Of a DNA stretch of 48,897 nucleotides, positions 15,874-24,379 are shown piece after piece. Where the stretch lies: NCBI RefSeq assembly GCF_003095395.1, contig NZ_QEIJ01000013.1:1-48897 (forward strand), written 5' to 3'. The position numbers and the translations under genes are program-made. The notes below the pieces were generated by a model. The model had not been told where the DNA came from. It searched no databases and worked only from the letters and a program-made list of their open reading frames with translations. Each line of letters opens with the position of its first letter. Within the stretch, counting starts at the first letter, position 1. This DNA comes from Microbacterium sp. Gd 4-13 (GTDB lineage Bacteria > Actinomycetota > Actinomycetes > Actinomycetales > Microbacteriaceae).

Positions 15874-17409
15874 TTATGCGGCCGTGTTGCCTGGTGCCAG
15901 CGCCGCCCGCGCCGTCTTGCATACGATGACAAGATCCCCGAGAAGCGTCCAGTTCTCAACATAGGAGAGATCGAGCCGCACTGAATCCTCCCACGAGAGC
16001 GAGGATCGGCCGCTCACTTGCCACAGGCCTGTGATGCCGGGCTTGGCTAGAAACCGCCGGTGAACGTGGTCGGCGTACTGGGCCACTTCGCTCGGGAGAG
16101 GAGGGCGCGGTCCGACCAGCGACATCGACCCGCCGATGACGTTGAATAGCTGGGGCAATTCGTCGAGGCTGAACTTCCGCATGATCCGCCCGACCGGGGT
16201 TATGCGCGGGTCATTCTTCATCTTGAAGAGCACCTCGTTGCCGGCATCGCGTTGCTCACGCTGCAGCTGTTCAAGGAGATCTTCGGCGTTCGTCACCATG
16301 GATCGGAACTTGATCATGGTGAACTCTTTGCCGCGGAGCCCTATGCGGGTCTGGCGGAAGAACACCGGTCCTTGGCTTGTAAGGCGCACTGTCACGGCTA
16401 GGAAGGCAAGGATGGGGCTGATAAGTATGACACCGATGACGGACGCGCCTAGGTCGAGAGATCGCTTCACGAAGAGCTGACCCTTGGTGAAGCGCGGTGT
16501 CTCGACGTGAATTAACGGGAGTCCTGATACCGGCCGCATGTGTATGCGAGGACCTGCGATATCGACAATGCTCGGAGCGAGAACAAGATGCTGCTTGCCG
16601 GCCTCGAGGTTCCAAGAAATCTCCTTGACCTTGTCAGGGGGCAGCTCGTCGGTGTTCGTCACGGCAACTGTGTCGGCACCGGTGGCTTCGATGGCCCGCC
16701 CGACCGCTGATACTGAGCCCATTATCGGAATTGATGTCCCGGCGATGGTCCCAGCGATCTGGCCGGACGGCACGCATGCTCCGACGACTTGGTAGCCCGA
16801 TCCGGGGGAGCGGTGCAGCTCACGAGCGATCTGGGCCACTGATGATTCGGATCCCACAAGCAGTACCCGAGCCGCATACTCGCCGTTGCGTCGCTTCGCG
16901 CCGAGCCACTGGCGCCATAGCCATCGCTCAACTAGCAACACCAGAATCCCTGCGGGAAGGGCTAGCAGGAGGAAACCACGCGCCACGTCGACGCGCAGGA
17001 GGAACGCGATGATCGCGATTACCCCAAAGAGGCGAAAACTCGACGTCGCAATGCGAACGTATTCGGTAGACCCGCTGCCGATTACGCGATAGCCGCGGGA
17101 ATCGACAAACGTCAGCGTGTACATCCACGCGGCTATAAGGATCACCGAGAAGGCCCAGTACGAAAACTCGTTGATTCGCGAGTCTGCGCGGACAGCCACA
17201 GCGACGTTCCCCATGCCCATCCAGGCGATCTGGGCACCGAACACGACCCATGCCAGGACGAGCAGGTCGCTGATCCAGAGCATCCGCGCATACCGCTTGC
17301 GCCAGTTGAGAGTTGGTGCGGTCGGAACCTGCAGTGGCGGTGCGGAAGGCGAGTGCGTGGCGGGCTCAGCGAGGACGTTGCTCAGCTCATCGGAACGGTT
17401 GGAACTCAT
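15874..17409 (-). CDS. Polyprenyl-phosphate sugar-1-phosphate transferase (initiating enzyme)
   Basis: About 511 residues: four or five N-terminal membrane helices (roughly 45-180), a central Rossmann-like domain (VLLVGSESSVAQIARELHR), another helix, and a C-terminal bacterial sugar transferase domain. That domain has KRSLDLGASVIG, GPVFFRQTRIGLRGKEF, IKFRSM, DELPQLFNVIGG and SLVGPRPPLPSE. This is the WbaP/CpsE-like architecture that transfers hexose-1-phosphate to undecaprenyl phosphate, the first step of exopolysaccharide assembly. The start MSSNRSDELSN at 17409 is chosen; an upstream in-frame extension to 17541 has no coding character. It heads the minus-strand operon. It has no fused Wzz-like domain, and no chain-length regulator is nearby. 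Confidence 0.9.
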   Translation of the reverse strand: MSSNRSDELSNVLAEPATHSPSAPPLQVPTAPTLNWRKRYARMLWISDLLVLAWVVFGAQIAWMGMGNVAVAVRADSRINEFSYWAFSVILIAAWMYTLTFVDSRGYRVIGSGSTEYVRIATSSFRLFGVIAIIAFLLRVDVARGFLLLALPAGILVLLVERWLWRQWLGAKRRNGEYAARVLLVGSESSVAQIARELHRSPGSGYQVVGACVPSGQIAGTIAGTSIPIMGSVSAVGRAIEATGADTVAVTNTDELPPDKVKEISWNLEAGKQHLVLAPSIVDIAGPRIHMRPVSGLPLIHVETPRFTKGQLFVKRSLDLGASVIGVILISPILAFLAVTVRLTSQGPVFFRQTRIGLRGKEFTMIKFRSMVTNAEDLLEQLQREQRDAGNEVLFKMKNDPRITPVGRIMRKFSLDELPQLFNVIGGSMSLVGPRPPLPSEVAQYADHVHRRFLAKPGITGLWQVSGRSSLSWEDSVRLDLSYVENWTLLGDLVIVCKTARAALAPGNTAA

Positions 17410-17577
17410 TTGAATGGCTCGCTGCGACGCCGATGTCGCGTCGACCCGAAGGTGCGACGTCACAGTTGTGCGATCCCTTTCCCCTGAAGAATCTCCCCGT
17501 GGGGGGAACGCTATCACCCGTTTGTGTCGGCCGTATAACACGGTGCGGAACGACGGGTTGCGGAGGGAGGGGGATGC
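17410..17577 (-). promoter_or_regulatory. Upstream region of the polysaccharide operon
   Basis: A 168-bp gap before the first gene of the operon and the obvious place for its promoter. On the minus strand it contains AT-rich words (GTTATACG near 17535 and GTGATAGCG near 17513) that could serve as -10 elements, but no convincing -35 partner at the right spacing. A C/G-rich patch (CCCC...GGGG near 17493-17506) could form a small hairpin. The exact promoter is not resolved. Confidence 0.35.
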
Positions 17578-18366
17578 TCAGGGGACTCGTATGAAGAGCC
17601 CGTCGATCAGGTCTTGGAAGTAGGTCGGCTCGACGGCGACGGGTCCTGCATAGGCATGATCGAACCCCGCGACCGCGTAGAGCAGCAGGGAGACAAACAG
17701 CGCGATCAGCCCGGCCATCAGCAGGTGTATCCGGAGGTTGGTGACTTGGATCAGGCCGATGAGGACGGCGTTCAGCACTGCGCCGACGGCGAGCACGATC
17801 CACAGCACTCCCGGTAGGGCCAGGCTCGTCAGTGCGAGACGCTGCCGCCGCTCGGTGACGAAGTCGTTGAAGACGAAGAGCGTCTGCGCCTGCAGGGTCG
17901 TCTCGGTCGTCGTCGTCGGTTCGAACGACAGGATCGCGTCTTGGATGATTCCCACCTCAGCATCCGTCGTCTCGGGCACGATCAGTCGCTGCTGCAGGGG
18001 CCAGTCGAGTTCGACGACCTTCTTCGTGTAGTCGATGAGCGCGGCTTGCATTTCCGACGACGCTGGCTCGGGAAACTGGTCAGCGCTGCGGTACATGGCC
18101 GCGATCGACGAGGATTCGGACAAGACGGCGTCGTCGACCTCGACGAGGTTGCCGTAGGCGCCGGCGGCGATGAGGCCGAGCGTGACGCCATAGAACACCC
18201 CATAGGCACCCACGGCGTAGCCGAGCACGCGATCCCATTCGACGTCTTCGCGGGCCATCCGGCGTACCCAGCGTCGAAGCACCAAGAGGATGCCGAGCGA
18301 TCCGCCGACGACGACGAAGACGAAGAGCGGCAGCCCGGCGGCTACCGGCAGGTCATACAGCCACAT
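17578..18366 (-). CDS. DUF4239 membrane protein (bestrophin-like)
   Basis: A 262-residue protein starting MWLYDLPVAAGLPLF, with a membrane helix at about 10-30, another near 60-80, a soluble middle of about 100 residues, and two helices near the C-terminus (VLWIVLAVGAVLNAVLIG and LLMAGLIALFVSLLLY). This is the DUF4239 layout, sometimes described as bestrophin-like, with unknown function. The ATG at 18366 is preferred; the frame opens further upstream to 18438 but that part overlaps repeat sequence. It reads toward the polysaccharide operon with a 168-bp gap, and no functional link is evident. Confidence 0.8.
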   Translation of the reverse strand: MWLYDLPVAAGLPLFVFVVVGGSLGILLVLRRWVRRMAREDVEWDRVLGYAVGAYGVFYGVTLGLIAAGAYGNLVEVDDAVLSESSSIAAMYRSADQFPEPASSEMQAALIDYTKKVVELDWPLQQRLIVPETTDAEVGIIQDAILSFEPTTTTETTLQAQTLFVFNDFVTERRQRLALTSLALPGVLWIVLAVGAVLNAVLIGLIQVTNLRIHLLMAGLIALFVSLLLYAVAGFDHAYAGPVAVEPTYFQDLIDGLFIRVP

Positions 18367-18436
18367 CAGTGTTCTCCACGTGAGCAGTTTGGCGGAACGG
18401 GGGAGGGGGCGTCGGGTTTCTTGGGGGTTGGCGGCC

Positions 18437-18459
18437 ACTTCGACAGGCTCAGTGACCGG
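18437..18459 (+). repeat. Dispersed TTCGACAGGCTCAG repeat
   Basis: ACTTCGACAGGCTCAGTGACC at 18437-18457 is a single copy of the dispersed extragenic repeat that recurs at 22998-23217, 37180, 37388, 39458 and 39517. About 60 bp on, GGCCTGTCGAGCGAC (18511-18525) looks like an imperfect reversed partner, as in paired REP elements. Confidence 0.7.
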
Positions 18460-18596
18460 GCTAGTGCAGACGACAGTGATGCGCGGGTCGGAGGATCACT
18501 CGATCGCGCGGGCCTGTCGAGCGACATAGTCGGCTCGAGATGGCCGCAACTTTCTTCATGTCTGTAGGTAGATGGCCCGGAAATTAGTTTTAACAG

Positions 18597-18626
18597 TTGA
18601 CGCCACCCAGATGACGCCCGTACCCT
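18597..18626 (+). promoter_or_regulatory. Promoter of the alpha-glucoside operon
   Basis: TTGACG (18597-18602) and TACCCT (18621-18626) are separated by 18 bp, about 30 bp ahead of the ROK gene start. An AT-rich word TTAGTTTTAACAGTT overlaps the -35 side. ROK repressors of this type are known to bind TTAGTT-like half-sites, so autoregulation is plausible but only inferred. Confidence 0.5.
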
Positions 18627-18654
18627 TAATTCAGTCCTGAACAAAGGGGTTCCC

Positions 18655-19899
18655 TTGGCCCAGTCCACTGCACGCGCTGACGTCATGCGTTCGGCCGTTC
18701 TCGCTCACATCGGGGCGAGCGGTCCGACGTCTCGCGCCGACCTCGCCCGCGAGCTCGGCGTCTCGCCCGCGCTCATCACGCAGCACACCCGGCAGCTCAT
18801 CGCCGACGGCCTGCTCGTCGAGCTCGAGCACAGCCCCTCGCAGGGCGGACGCCCCGCACGGCTGCTCGGGCTCGTCGCCGACGCCGGGCGCGCCATCGGG
18901 GTGAAGATCGTCGCCGATCACATCACAGCGGTCGAGGTCGGCATCGACGGCGCGGTCGTGCGCTCGGCGACCGAGCCCTTCGACGCCGCCGCAGGCACCG
19001 CCGTCACTCGTCTCGGCGAGATGCTGCGGGGCTTTATCGCCGGTGGCGGCGAGGCGCCCCTGCTCGGCATCGGGGTGGGGGTGCCCGGCAACGTCGACGA
19101 GCAGGCCGTCGGCACCGTCGACTCCACCCAGCTGGGCTGGCTGCGGGTTCCCCTCGGCGAGGCGCTGCGGCGAGAACTCGACCTGCCCGTGCTCGTGGAG
19201 AACAACGTCAATGCGCTGGCGATCGCCGAGGCTCTGCACGGCCAGGCCCGGGGGCACGAGAACGTGCTGGTCATCACGATCGGAACCGGAGTCGGCGCGG
19301 GCCTGCTCAGCGACAGCCGCGTGCTGCGCGGTCGCAGCGGCGGCGCGGGCGAGATCGGGCACACCCCCGTCGAGGAGGACGGGCCCCTCTGCCAGTGCGG
19401 TGGCCACGGCTGCCTCGAAGCTCTCATCGGGCAGAGCGCGCTCGTCGCTCAGGCGCGTGAGCGCGGCCTCATCTCGGCAGACGCCGGCATCGCCGTGCTG
19501 CGCGGTCTCGCCGACGCGGGTGACGAAGCATCTCAGAAGCTCTTCTCTCGCGCGGGTCACCTGCTCGGGCGCGTACTCGCCGGGGTGGTCAACCTAGTCG
19601 ATCCCGAGATCGTGATCGTGCTGGGTGAGGGTGTGGAGGCCTGGAGCCACTGGTCGTTCGGGTTCGAACCCGCCTTCCGTGCGGGCCTCATTCCCCGCAA
19701 CCGGGCCGTGCCCGTCGCTGTCGAGACCTGGCAAGACGACCGGTGGGCGCAGGGCGCGGCATCGCTCGTGCTTTCCACTCCGTTCGACGCGCAGGGGCAG
19801 TCGGGGGAGCAGGGGCGCCTCGTGCGCGAGCGCCTGGCTGTCTCACGCACGGCCGCGCCCGACACCGCGGCGAATGACTCCGAGGCGGCGAAGGAATGA
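18655..19899 (+). CDS. ROK-family transcriptional repressor
   Basis: A 414-residue regulator: a winged helix-turn-helix at about residues 18-65 (SRADLARELGVSPALITQH, GRPARLLGL), then a ROK sugar-kinase fold with GVGVPGNVD, GTGVGAGLL and the zinc site CQCGGHGCLE near residue 245. Zinc and a sugar ligand control DNA binding in known members such as NagC and XylR. The TTG start at 18655 is set by AAAGGGG five bases upstream. The stop overlaps the first permease gene (ATGA), so it is the first gene of the operon and probably represses it until an alpha-glucoside or derived sugar is present. The effector is inferred from context. Confidence 0.9.
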   Translation: MAQSTARADVMRSAVLAHIGASGPTSRADLARELGVSPALITQHTRQLIADGLLVELEHSPSQGGRPARLLGLVADAGRAIGVKIVADHITAVEVGIDGAVVRSATEPFDAAAGTAVTRLGEMLRGFIAGGGEAPLLGIGVGVPGNVDEQAVGTVDSTQLGWLRVPLGEALRRELDLPVLVENNVNALAIAEALHGQARGHENVLVITIGTGVGAGLLSDSRVLRGRSGGAGEIGHTPVEEDGPLCQCGGHGCLEALIGQSALVAQARERGLISADAGIAVLRGLADAGDEASQKLFSRAGHLLGRVLAGVVNLVDPEIVIVLGEGVEAWSHWSFGFEPAFRAGLIPRNRAVPVAVETWQDDRWAQGAASLVLSTPFDAQGQSGEQGRLVRERLAVSRTAAPDTAANDSEAAKE

Positions 19900-20843
19900 C
19901 GCTGACCTACCGGCCGGTCCCTGCCACCGAGGGCCGCGAGGCGATCGAGAGCCCTCCCGTGCGCCGCCGCCGCAAGAAGGGGCGCTACGCGCTCACGGTG
20001 CTCGTGTTCCTGCTGCCGAGCGCGCTGCCGCTCGCCTTCTTCACGATCTACCCGATGTTCGGGGCCCTGTGGACGAGCTTTCACAAGTGGAACCTGCTCG
20101 CGCCGATGCAATGGGTCGGCTTCGACAACTACGTCTCGCTCGCGCAAGACCCCACGACCCAGCGGGCGTTCTTCAACACCTTCTACTACCTCGCCGGGTA
20201 CCTGCCGCTGGTCTACGTCGGCGGGCTCGCTCTCGCCCTCGCACTCAACGCGCGCATCAAGGGCCGCAACATCCTGCGTGGCGTCTACTTCCTGCCCGTC
20301 GTCACGAGCTGGATCGTCGTCGCCCTCGTCTGGCGGTGGTTGCTCAACCCCTCGGTCGGCATCGTCAACGCCACGCTCGCCGTCTTCGGCATCGAAGGAC
20401 CGGGGTGGTGGACCGACCCCGCGTGGGCCATGCCGTCGATCATCATCGCCTCGGCGTGGAAAGACCTCGGCTTCGTCATGATCATCCTGCTCGCGGGTCT
20501 GCAGGCGATCCCGCAGGAGATGTACGAGGCGGCGAAGGTCGACGGGGCCGGCGCGTGGCGGCGGTTGTTCAACGTCACCCTCCCACTCCTCTCGCCGTCG
20601 ACGTTCTTCGTCGTCGTCATCTCGCTCATCAACGGGTTCCAGGTCTTCGACCAGGTGTACGCGATGACCGGAGGCGGACCCGCGGGGGCGAGCACCGTCG
20701 TCGTGCAGCAGATCTTCGACCTGACCTTCCGCTACGGCGCCGCGGGCGAAGCATCCGCCCTGTCGTGGATGCTCTTCGTGCTCGTGCTCGGAGTGACCGT
20801 GGTGCAGATCATCGGCCAGAAGAGGTGGGTCACCTATGCGTGA
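19896..20843 (+). CDS. CUT1 sugar ABC transporter permease (MalF/UgpA type)
   Basis: A 315-residue permease with six membrane helices and the EAA loop EMYEAAKVDGAGAWRRLFNVTLPLLSP near residue 210, where it contacts the ATPase. The N-terminus has a basic patch (RRRRKKGRYAL) before the first helix. It forms the membrane channel together with the next gene and takes sugar from the lipoprotein encoded at 21693. It starts with an ATGA overlap on the regulator and ends inside the start of the next gene (8-bp overlap). No ATPase gene is present in the operon; a shared MsiK/MsmK-type ATPase elsewhere is expected. Confidence 0.92.
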   Translation: MTLTYRPVPATEGREAIESPPVRRRRKKGRYALTVLVFLLPSALPLAFFTIYPMFGALWTSFHKWNLLAPMQWVGFDNYVSLAQDPTTQRAFFNTFYYLAGYLPLVYVGGLALALALNARIKGRNILRGVYFLPVVTSWIVVALVWRWLLNPSVGIVNATLAVFGIEGPGWWTDPAWAMPSIIIASAWKDLGFVMIILLAGLQAIPQEMYEAAKVDGAGAWRRLFNVTLPLLSPSTFFVVVISLINGFQVFDQVYAMTGGGPAGASTVVVQQIFDLTFRYGAAGEASALSWMLFVLVLGVTVVQIIGQKRWVTYA

Positions 20844-21651
20844 GAAGACGCAGCGCATCGCGCTCACCGGCGTGCTCATCATCGGGGCGCTCATCATGTT
20901 CTTCCCGTTCCTGTGGACGTTGACGACATCGCTTTCGCCCGGAGCGGGCCTCGACGCGACGCCGCAGCTCATTCCCGAGAACCCCTCGTTCTCGGCCTAC
21001 CAGACGCTGTTCGCCGAGCTGCCGTTCGCCCGCATCATCGCCAACTCGCTCGGGCTCGCGGTGGTCACCGCGCTGCTGCAGATCGTCACGAGCGCGCTCG
21101 CGGCCTACGCGTTCAGCCGTCTGCCCTTCCGCGGGCGCGGCGTCGTCTTCGCGCTGTACCTGGCGACGATGATGATCCCGATTCAGGTGCTGATCGTGCC
21201 GCTGTTCGTGCAGATGCGCGACCTCGGCCTCGTCGACACCTACCTGGGCGTGCTGCTGCCGAGCGTTGCCAGCGCGTTCGGGGTGTTCCTGCTGCGCCAG
21301 GCGATGAACGCCGTGCCGCGCGAACTCGACGAAGCGGCCACCCTCGACGGCGCCGGGCACTTCCGCATCTTCGGCACCGTGGTGCTGCCCCTCGTCGGCC
21401 CGTCGATCGCGACGCTCGCGGTGTTCGCGTTCATGAACAGCTGGAACAGCTTTCTCTGGCCGCTCATCATCCTCCGATCGAGCGAACTGCAGACCCTGCC
21501 GCTCGCGCTCGCCGGCCTGCAAGGCCAATACACCACCCAGTGGGACGTGATGATGGCGGGCTCGGTCGTCAGCATCCTGCCCATGCTCGCCATCTATCTG
21601 TTCGCTCAGCGCTTCGTCATTCAGGGCGTCGCCTCGAGCGGCATCAAATGA
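20836..21651 (+). CDS. CUT1 sugar ABC transporter permease (MalG/UgpE type)
   Basis: A 271-residue permease with six helices and an EAA loop ELDEAATLDGAGHFRIFGTVVLPL near residue 160. It is the MalG-type partner of the preceding permease, overlapping it by 8 bp, which implies coupled translation and equal amounts of the two proteins. The spacing to the binding-protein gene is 41 bp. Substrate choice is set mainly by the binding protein; the neighbouring GH15 and GH31 genes point to alpha-linked gluco-oligosaccharides. Confidence 0.92.
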   Translation: MREKTQRIALTGVLIIGALIMFFPFLWTLTTSLSPGAGLDATPQLIPENPSFSAYQTLFAELPFARIIANSLGLAVVTALLQIVTSALAAYAFSRLPFRGRGVVFALYLATMMIPIQVLIVPLFVQMRDLGLVDTYLGVLLPSVASAFGVFLLRQAMNAVPRELDEAATLDGAGHFRIFGTVVLPLVGPSIATLAVFAFMNSWNSFLWPLIILRSSELQTLPLALAGLQGQYTTQWDVMMAGSVVSILPMLAIYLFAQRFVIQGVASSGIK

Positions 21652-21692
21652 CCCGCACCTCACCCGCACCTCACCATCGAAGGAGATACCCC

Positions 21693-22940
21693 ATGGCTCA
21701 CACAGCTCGCCTGGTCGGAGTCGGCATCGTCGCCGTCGCCGGTCTCGCCCTCGCCGGATGCGCCGGCGGCGGCACGCCCGCCGGTGACGGACCCGTCACC
21801 ATCACTTATACGAACTTCACCTCGAACGGAGGCAACGAAGAGAACCTGCAGAAGATCGTCGACGCCTTCGAGGCCGAGAACGACAACGTCACCGTCGAGG
21901 TCACGACGCTGCCCTACGCCGACTACTTCACGGCGCTGCAGACCGACCTCGCCGGCGGCACGGTGTCAGACGTCTTCGACATCGAGTTCGCCAACTACGC
22001 CGCGTACCAGCAGAGCGGTGTGCTCGCGCCGATCGAAGGCGTCGACACCAGCGTCTACCAGTCGACCCTCGCCGACGCGTACGCGACCGACGGCACGCAG
22101 TATGCGCTGCCGAGCTCGTTCTCGAACGTCGTGCTGTTCTACAACGCCGACCTCTTCGACGCCGCCGGCATCGAATACCCGACGTCGGAGTGGACGTGGG
22201 AAGACGAGCAGGCCGCCGCCGAGAAGCTGACGGATGCTGCGGCCGGCGTCTGGGGCGACTACCAGCCGATCAGCTACAACGAGTTCTACAAGACCGTGGC
22301 TCAGGCCGGCGGCGAGTTCCTGAGCGCAGACGGTTCTTCGGTCGAGTTCAACTCGCCCGAGGGCGTTGCCGCCGCGCAGTGGCTCATCGGCAAGAGCGGC
22401 ACGACGATGCCGACGGCCGAGCAGGGAGCGGGCACGCCCGACTTCGACAGCACGCTGTTCACCGACGGCAAGCTCGGCATGTGGCACACCGGCATCTGGA
22501 TGTTCGGCACCCTCGCCGACACCGCCTTCACCTGGGACGTCGCCGTCGAGCCCGGAGACACCCAGCACGCGAGCGCCCTGTTCTCCAACGGCGTCGCGAT
22601 CTCGGCGGGCTCGAAGAACGTCGAGGCGGCCACCGCCTTCGCCGAGTTCCTCACGAGCTCGCAGACGACCGTCGACGTGCGGCTCGACGCCGGCTGGGAG
22701 CTTCCGCCCATCGCTGACCAGGCGGCCCTCGCGCCGTACCTCGAGAAGACGCCGCCGACGAACCGCCAGGCCGTGTTCGACTCGCTCGACGAGGTCGCTC
22801 TCGCTCCGTCGATCGGGGAAGGCCAGGCCGAGATGCAGGACATCGTCACCGAGGAGCTGACCGAAGCGGCAGCCGGTCGCAAGACCGTCGAGCAGGCGCT
22901 GGCCGACGCCGAAGAGCGCGTCACGCCGCTGCTCGGCTGA
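21693..22940 (+). CDS. Sugar ABC transporter solute-binding lipoprotein
   Basis: A 415-residue family-1 solute-binding protein. The signal peptide ends in the lipobox LALAGC (about residues 17-22), so it is anchored by lipid on the outer face. Typical features follow: VTITYTNFTSNGGNEENLQKIV at the N-lobe start and LGMWHTGIWMFG near residue 265. The ATG at 21693 is chosen because AAGGAGAT lies six bases upstream and the signal peptide begins there; the frame is open far upstream across the permease gene, but that is antisense-like shadow. The 57 bp after its stop lead into an array of 44-bp repeats. Confidence 0.92.
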   Translation: MAHTARLVGVGIVAVAGLALAGCAGGGTPAGDGPVTITYTNFTSNGGNEENLQKIVDAFEAENDNVTVEVTTLPYADYFTALQTDLAGGTVSDVFDIEFANYAAYQQSGVLAPIEGVDTSVYQSTLADAYATDGTQYALPSSFSNVVLFYNADLFDAAGIEYPTSEWTWEDEQAAAEKLTDAAAGVWGDYQPISYNEFYKTVAQAGGEFLSADGSSVEFNSPEGVAAAQWLIGKSGTTMPTAEQGAGTPDFDSTLFTDGKLGMWHTGIWMFGTLADTAFTWDVAVEPGDTQHASALFSNGVAISAGSKNVEAATAFAEFLTSSQTTVDVRLDAGWELPPIADQAALAPYLEKTPPTNRQAVFDSLDEVALAPSIGEGQAEMQDIVTEELTEAAAGRKTVEQALADAEERVTPLLG

Positions 22941-22960
22941 CGCGTCGCGTGGGTCTCGGT

Positions 22961-22979
22961 CCCTGAGCTTGTCGAATGG
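22961..22979 (-). repeat. Reverse-oriented dispersed repeat
   Basis: CCCTGAGCTTGTCGAATGG is the reverse complement of a TTCGACAAGCTCAGGG-type repeat, a sister form of the TTCGACAGGCTCAG family. It is flanked by GGGTCTCGG and CCGAGGCCC, which can pair. It sits just before the tandem 44-bp array and faces it. Confidence 0.6.
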
Positions 22980-22997
22980 TCCGAGGCCCACGGGGGG

Positions 22998-23217
22998 CGC
23001 TTCGACAGGCTCAGCGACCGGCTTCTCGGCTCAGCGACGGGCGCTTCGACAGGCTCAGCGACCGGCTTCTCGGCTGAGCGACTGGCGCTTCGACAGGCTC
23101 AGCGACCGGCTTCTCGGCTCGGCGACTGGCGCTTCGACAGGCTCAGCGACCGGCTCCTCGGGTCAGCGACGGGCGCTTCGACAGGCTCGGCGACCGGCTT
23201 CTCGGCTCAGCGACTGG
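22998..23217 (+). repeat. Five tandem 44-bp repeats inside the alpha-glucoside operon
   Basis: CGCTTCGACAGGCTCAGCGA begins new units at 22998, 23042, 23086, 23130 and 23174, exactly 44 bp apart. Each unit is itself a rough dimer: a 24-bp half with TTCGACAGGCTCAGCGACC and a 20-bp half with TTCTCGGCTCAGCGAC. Unit-to-unit differences are single bases. The array fills the gap between the binding-protein gene and the GH15 gene. The period is not a multiple of three and no start/stop arrangement suggests coding. It could form stacked stem-loops that stabilise the upstream transport mRNA or reduce read-through. Confidence 0.9.
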
Positions 23218-23254
23218 CTTCTCTTTCCGCATCCGCTTCACACAGGAACGACAC

Positions 23255-24379
23255 ATGACCACCACCCCTCGCGTCGACCTCGACGCGCTTCTCGACCGTT
23301 CTCGCGCCGTCATCACGACGCTGCAGCAGCCGAACGGCGCCTACCCGGCGTCGCCGACGTTCTCGGCCTACCGGGGGTACTGCTGGCTGCGCGACGGCGC
23401 GTTCATCGCCGACGGCGCATCGGCCGCCGGTGAGGTCGCGTCGGCGTCGGCCTTCTTCGACTGGTGCGCGATGGTCGTCGAGCGTCACGGCTCGCGCATC
23501 GGCGAGATCGTAGCGGCTGTTGCCGCGGGTGCTCCGCTGCCCGACGATCGGATGCTGCCGGCCCGCTTCACCTTCGACGGGGCGCTCGGCGAGGACGACT
23601 GGTGGGACTTCCAGCTCGACGGATACGGCACGTGGCTGTGGGCTGCCGCAGAGCACGCATCGCGGCACGGCGTCGACGTGTGCCGCTGGTCGGCCGCGGC
23701 CGCACTGACCGTCGACTACCTGCTGAGCTCGTGGCAGCGCCCCTGCTTCGACTGGTGGGAAGAGCACAGTGAAGAGGTGCACGTCTCGACACTCGGATGC
23801 ATCGCCGCGGGCCTTGCCGCGGCGGCCGACTCGGGGCTCGTCTCGGGCGACCGGGCGCTGCGCGCTCGCGAGGGCGCCGAGCGGGTGCGTGCCCGTATCG
23901 AGCAGTCGGGCGTGGTCGATGGCCACCTGGTCAAGTGGTTCGGATCGGCGGCCGTCGACGCCAGCCTCAGCGCCCTCATCGCGCCGCTCGGCGTGATCGA
24001 CGCGCACTCCGAGCTGGGTGTCGCGACGCTGCGGGCGGTCTCGGCAGATCTCGAGGTCGACGGGGGAGTGCACCGCTTCCTCGCCGACACCTTCTACGGC
24101 GGCGGTCGGTGGCCGCTGCTGTCGTGCTTCCTCGGGCTCGCCTACGCCGCATCGGGTGACCGCGAGTCGGCGCAGCGGCTGCTCGACTGGGCGGCCTCGA
24201 CCGCGACCGACGAGGGGACCCTCCCCGAACAGGTCGCGGGGCACCTCCTGTCTCCCGCACACCAGCAGGAGTGGATCGACCGGTGGGGGCCGGTCGCGAA
24301 TCCGCTGCTGTGGAGTCACGCGATGGTGCTGCGCCTCGCCGCCGAGCTCGGCGCGAACCGCGAGGAGGTGGCCGCGTGA
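23255..24379 (+). CDS. GH15-family glucan hydrolase (glucoamylase-like)
   Basis: A 374-residue (alpha/alpha)6-barrel enzyme of glycoside hydrolase family 15 without a signal peptide. Family marks: NGAYPASPTF then YCWLRDGAF (residues 27-50), WWEEHSEEVHVST (167-179) with the proposed acid Glu169 or Glu170, and GTLPEQV (321-327) with the proposed base Glu325. It is shorter than classical glucoamylases, fitting the compact cytoplasmic GH15 group. It would remove glucose from imported alpha-linked oligosaccharides by inversion. The start is ATG after AGGAA, right behind the repeat array; its stop overlaps the GH31 gene (GTGA). Confidence 0.85.
   Translation: MTTTPRVDLDALLDRSRAVITTLQQPNGAYPASPTFSAYRGYCWLRDGAFIADGASAAGEVASASAFFDWCAMVVERHGSRIGEIVAAVAAGAPLPDDRMLPARFTFDGALGEDDWWDFQLDGYGTWLWAAAEHASRHGVDVCRWSAAAALTVDYLLSSWQRPCFDWWEEHSEEVHVSTLGCIAAGLAAAADSGLVSGDRALRAREGAERVRARIEQSGVVDGHLVKWFGSAAVDASLSALIAPLGVIDAHSELGVATLRAVSADLEVDGGVHRFLADTFYGGGRWPLLSCFLGLAYAASGDRESAQRLLDWAASTATDEGTLPEQVAGHLLSPAHQQEWIDRWGPVANPLLWSHAMVLRLAAELGANREEVAA

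Noticed and set aside
19557..20972. 471-codon open frame on the minus strand
   Set aside because: Antisense to the ROK and permease genes, with an Asp/Glu/Arg-rich, repeat-like translation and no domain.
20913..21692. Long N-terminal extension of the sugar-binding lipoprotein
   Set aside because: The signal peptide and AAGGAGAT site place the start at 21693; the extension is an off-frame reading of the permease gene.
22998..23217. CRISPR array
   Set aside because: Units are contiguous with no unique spacers between conserved repeats, no cas genes are present, and the same core is dispersed in other intergenic gaps.
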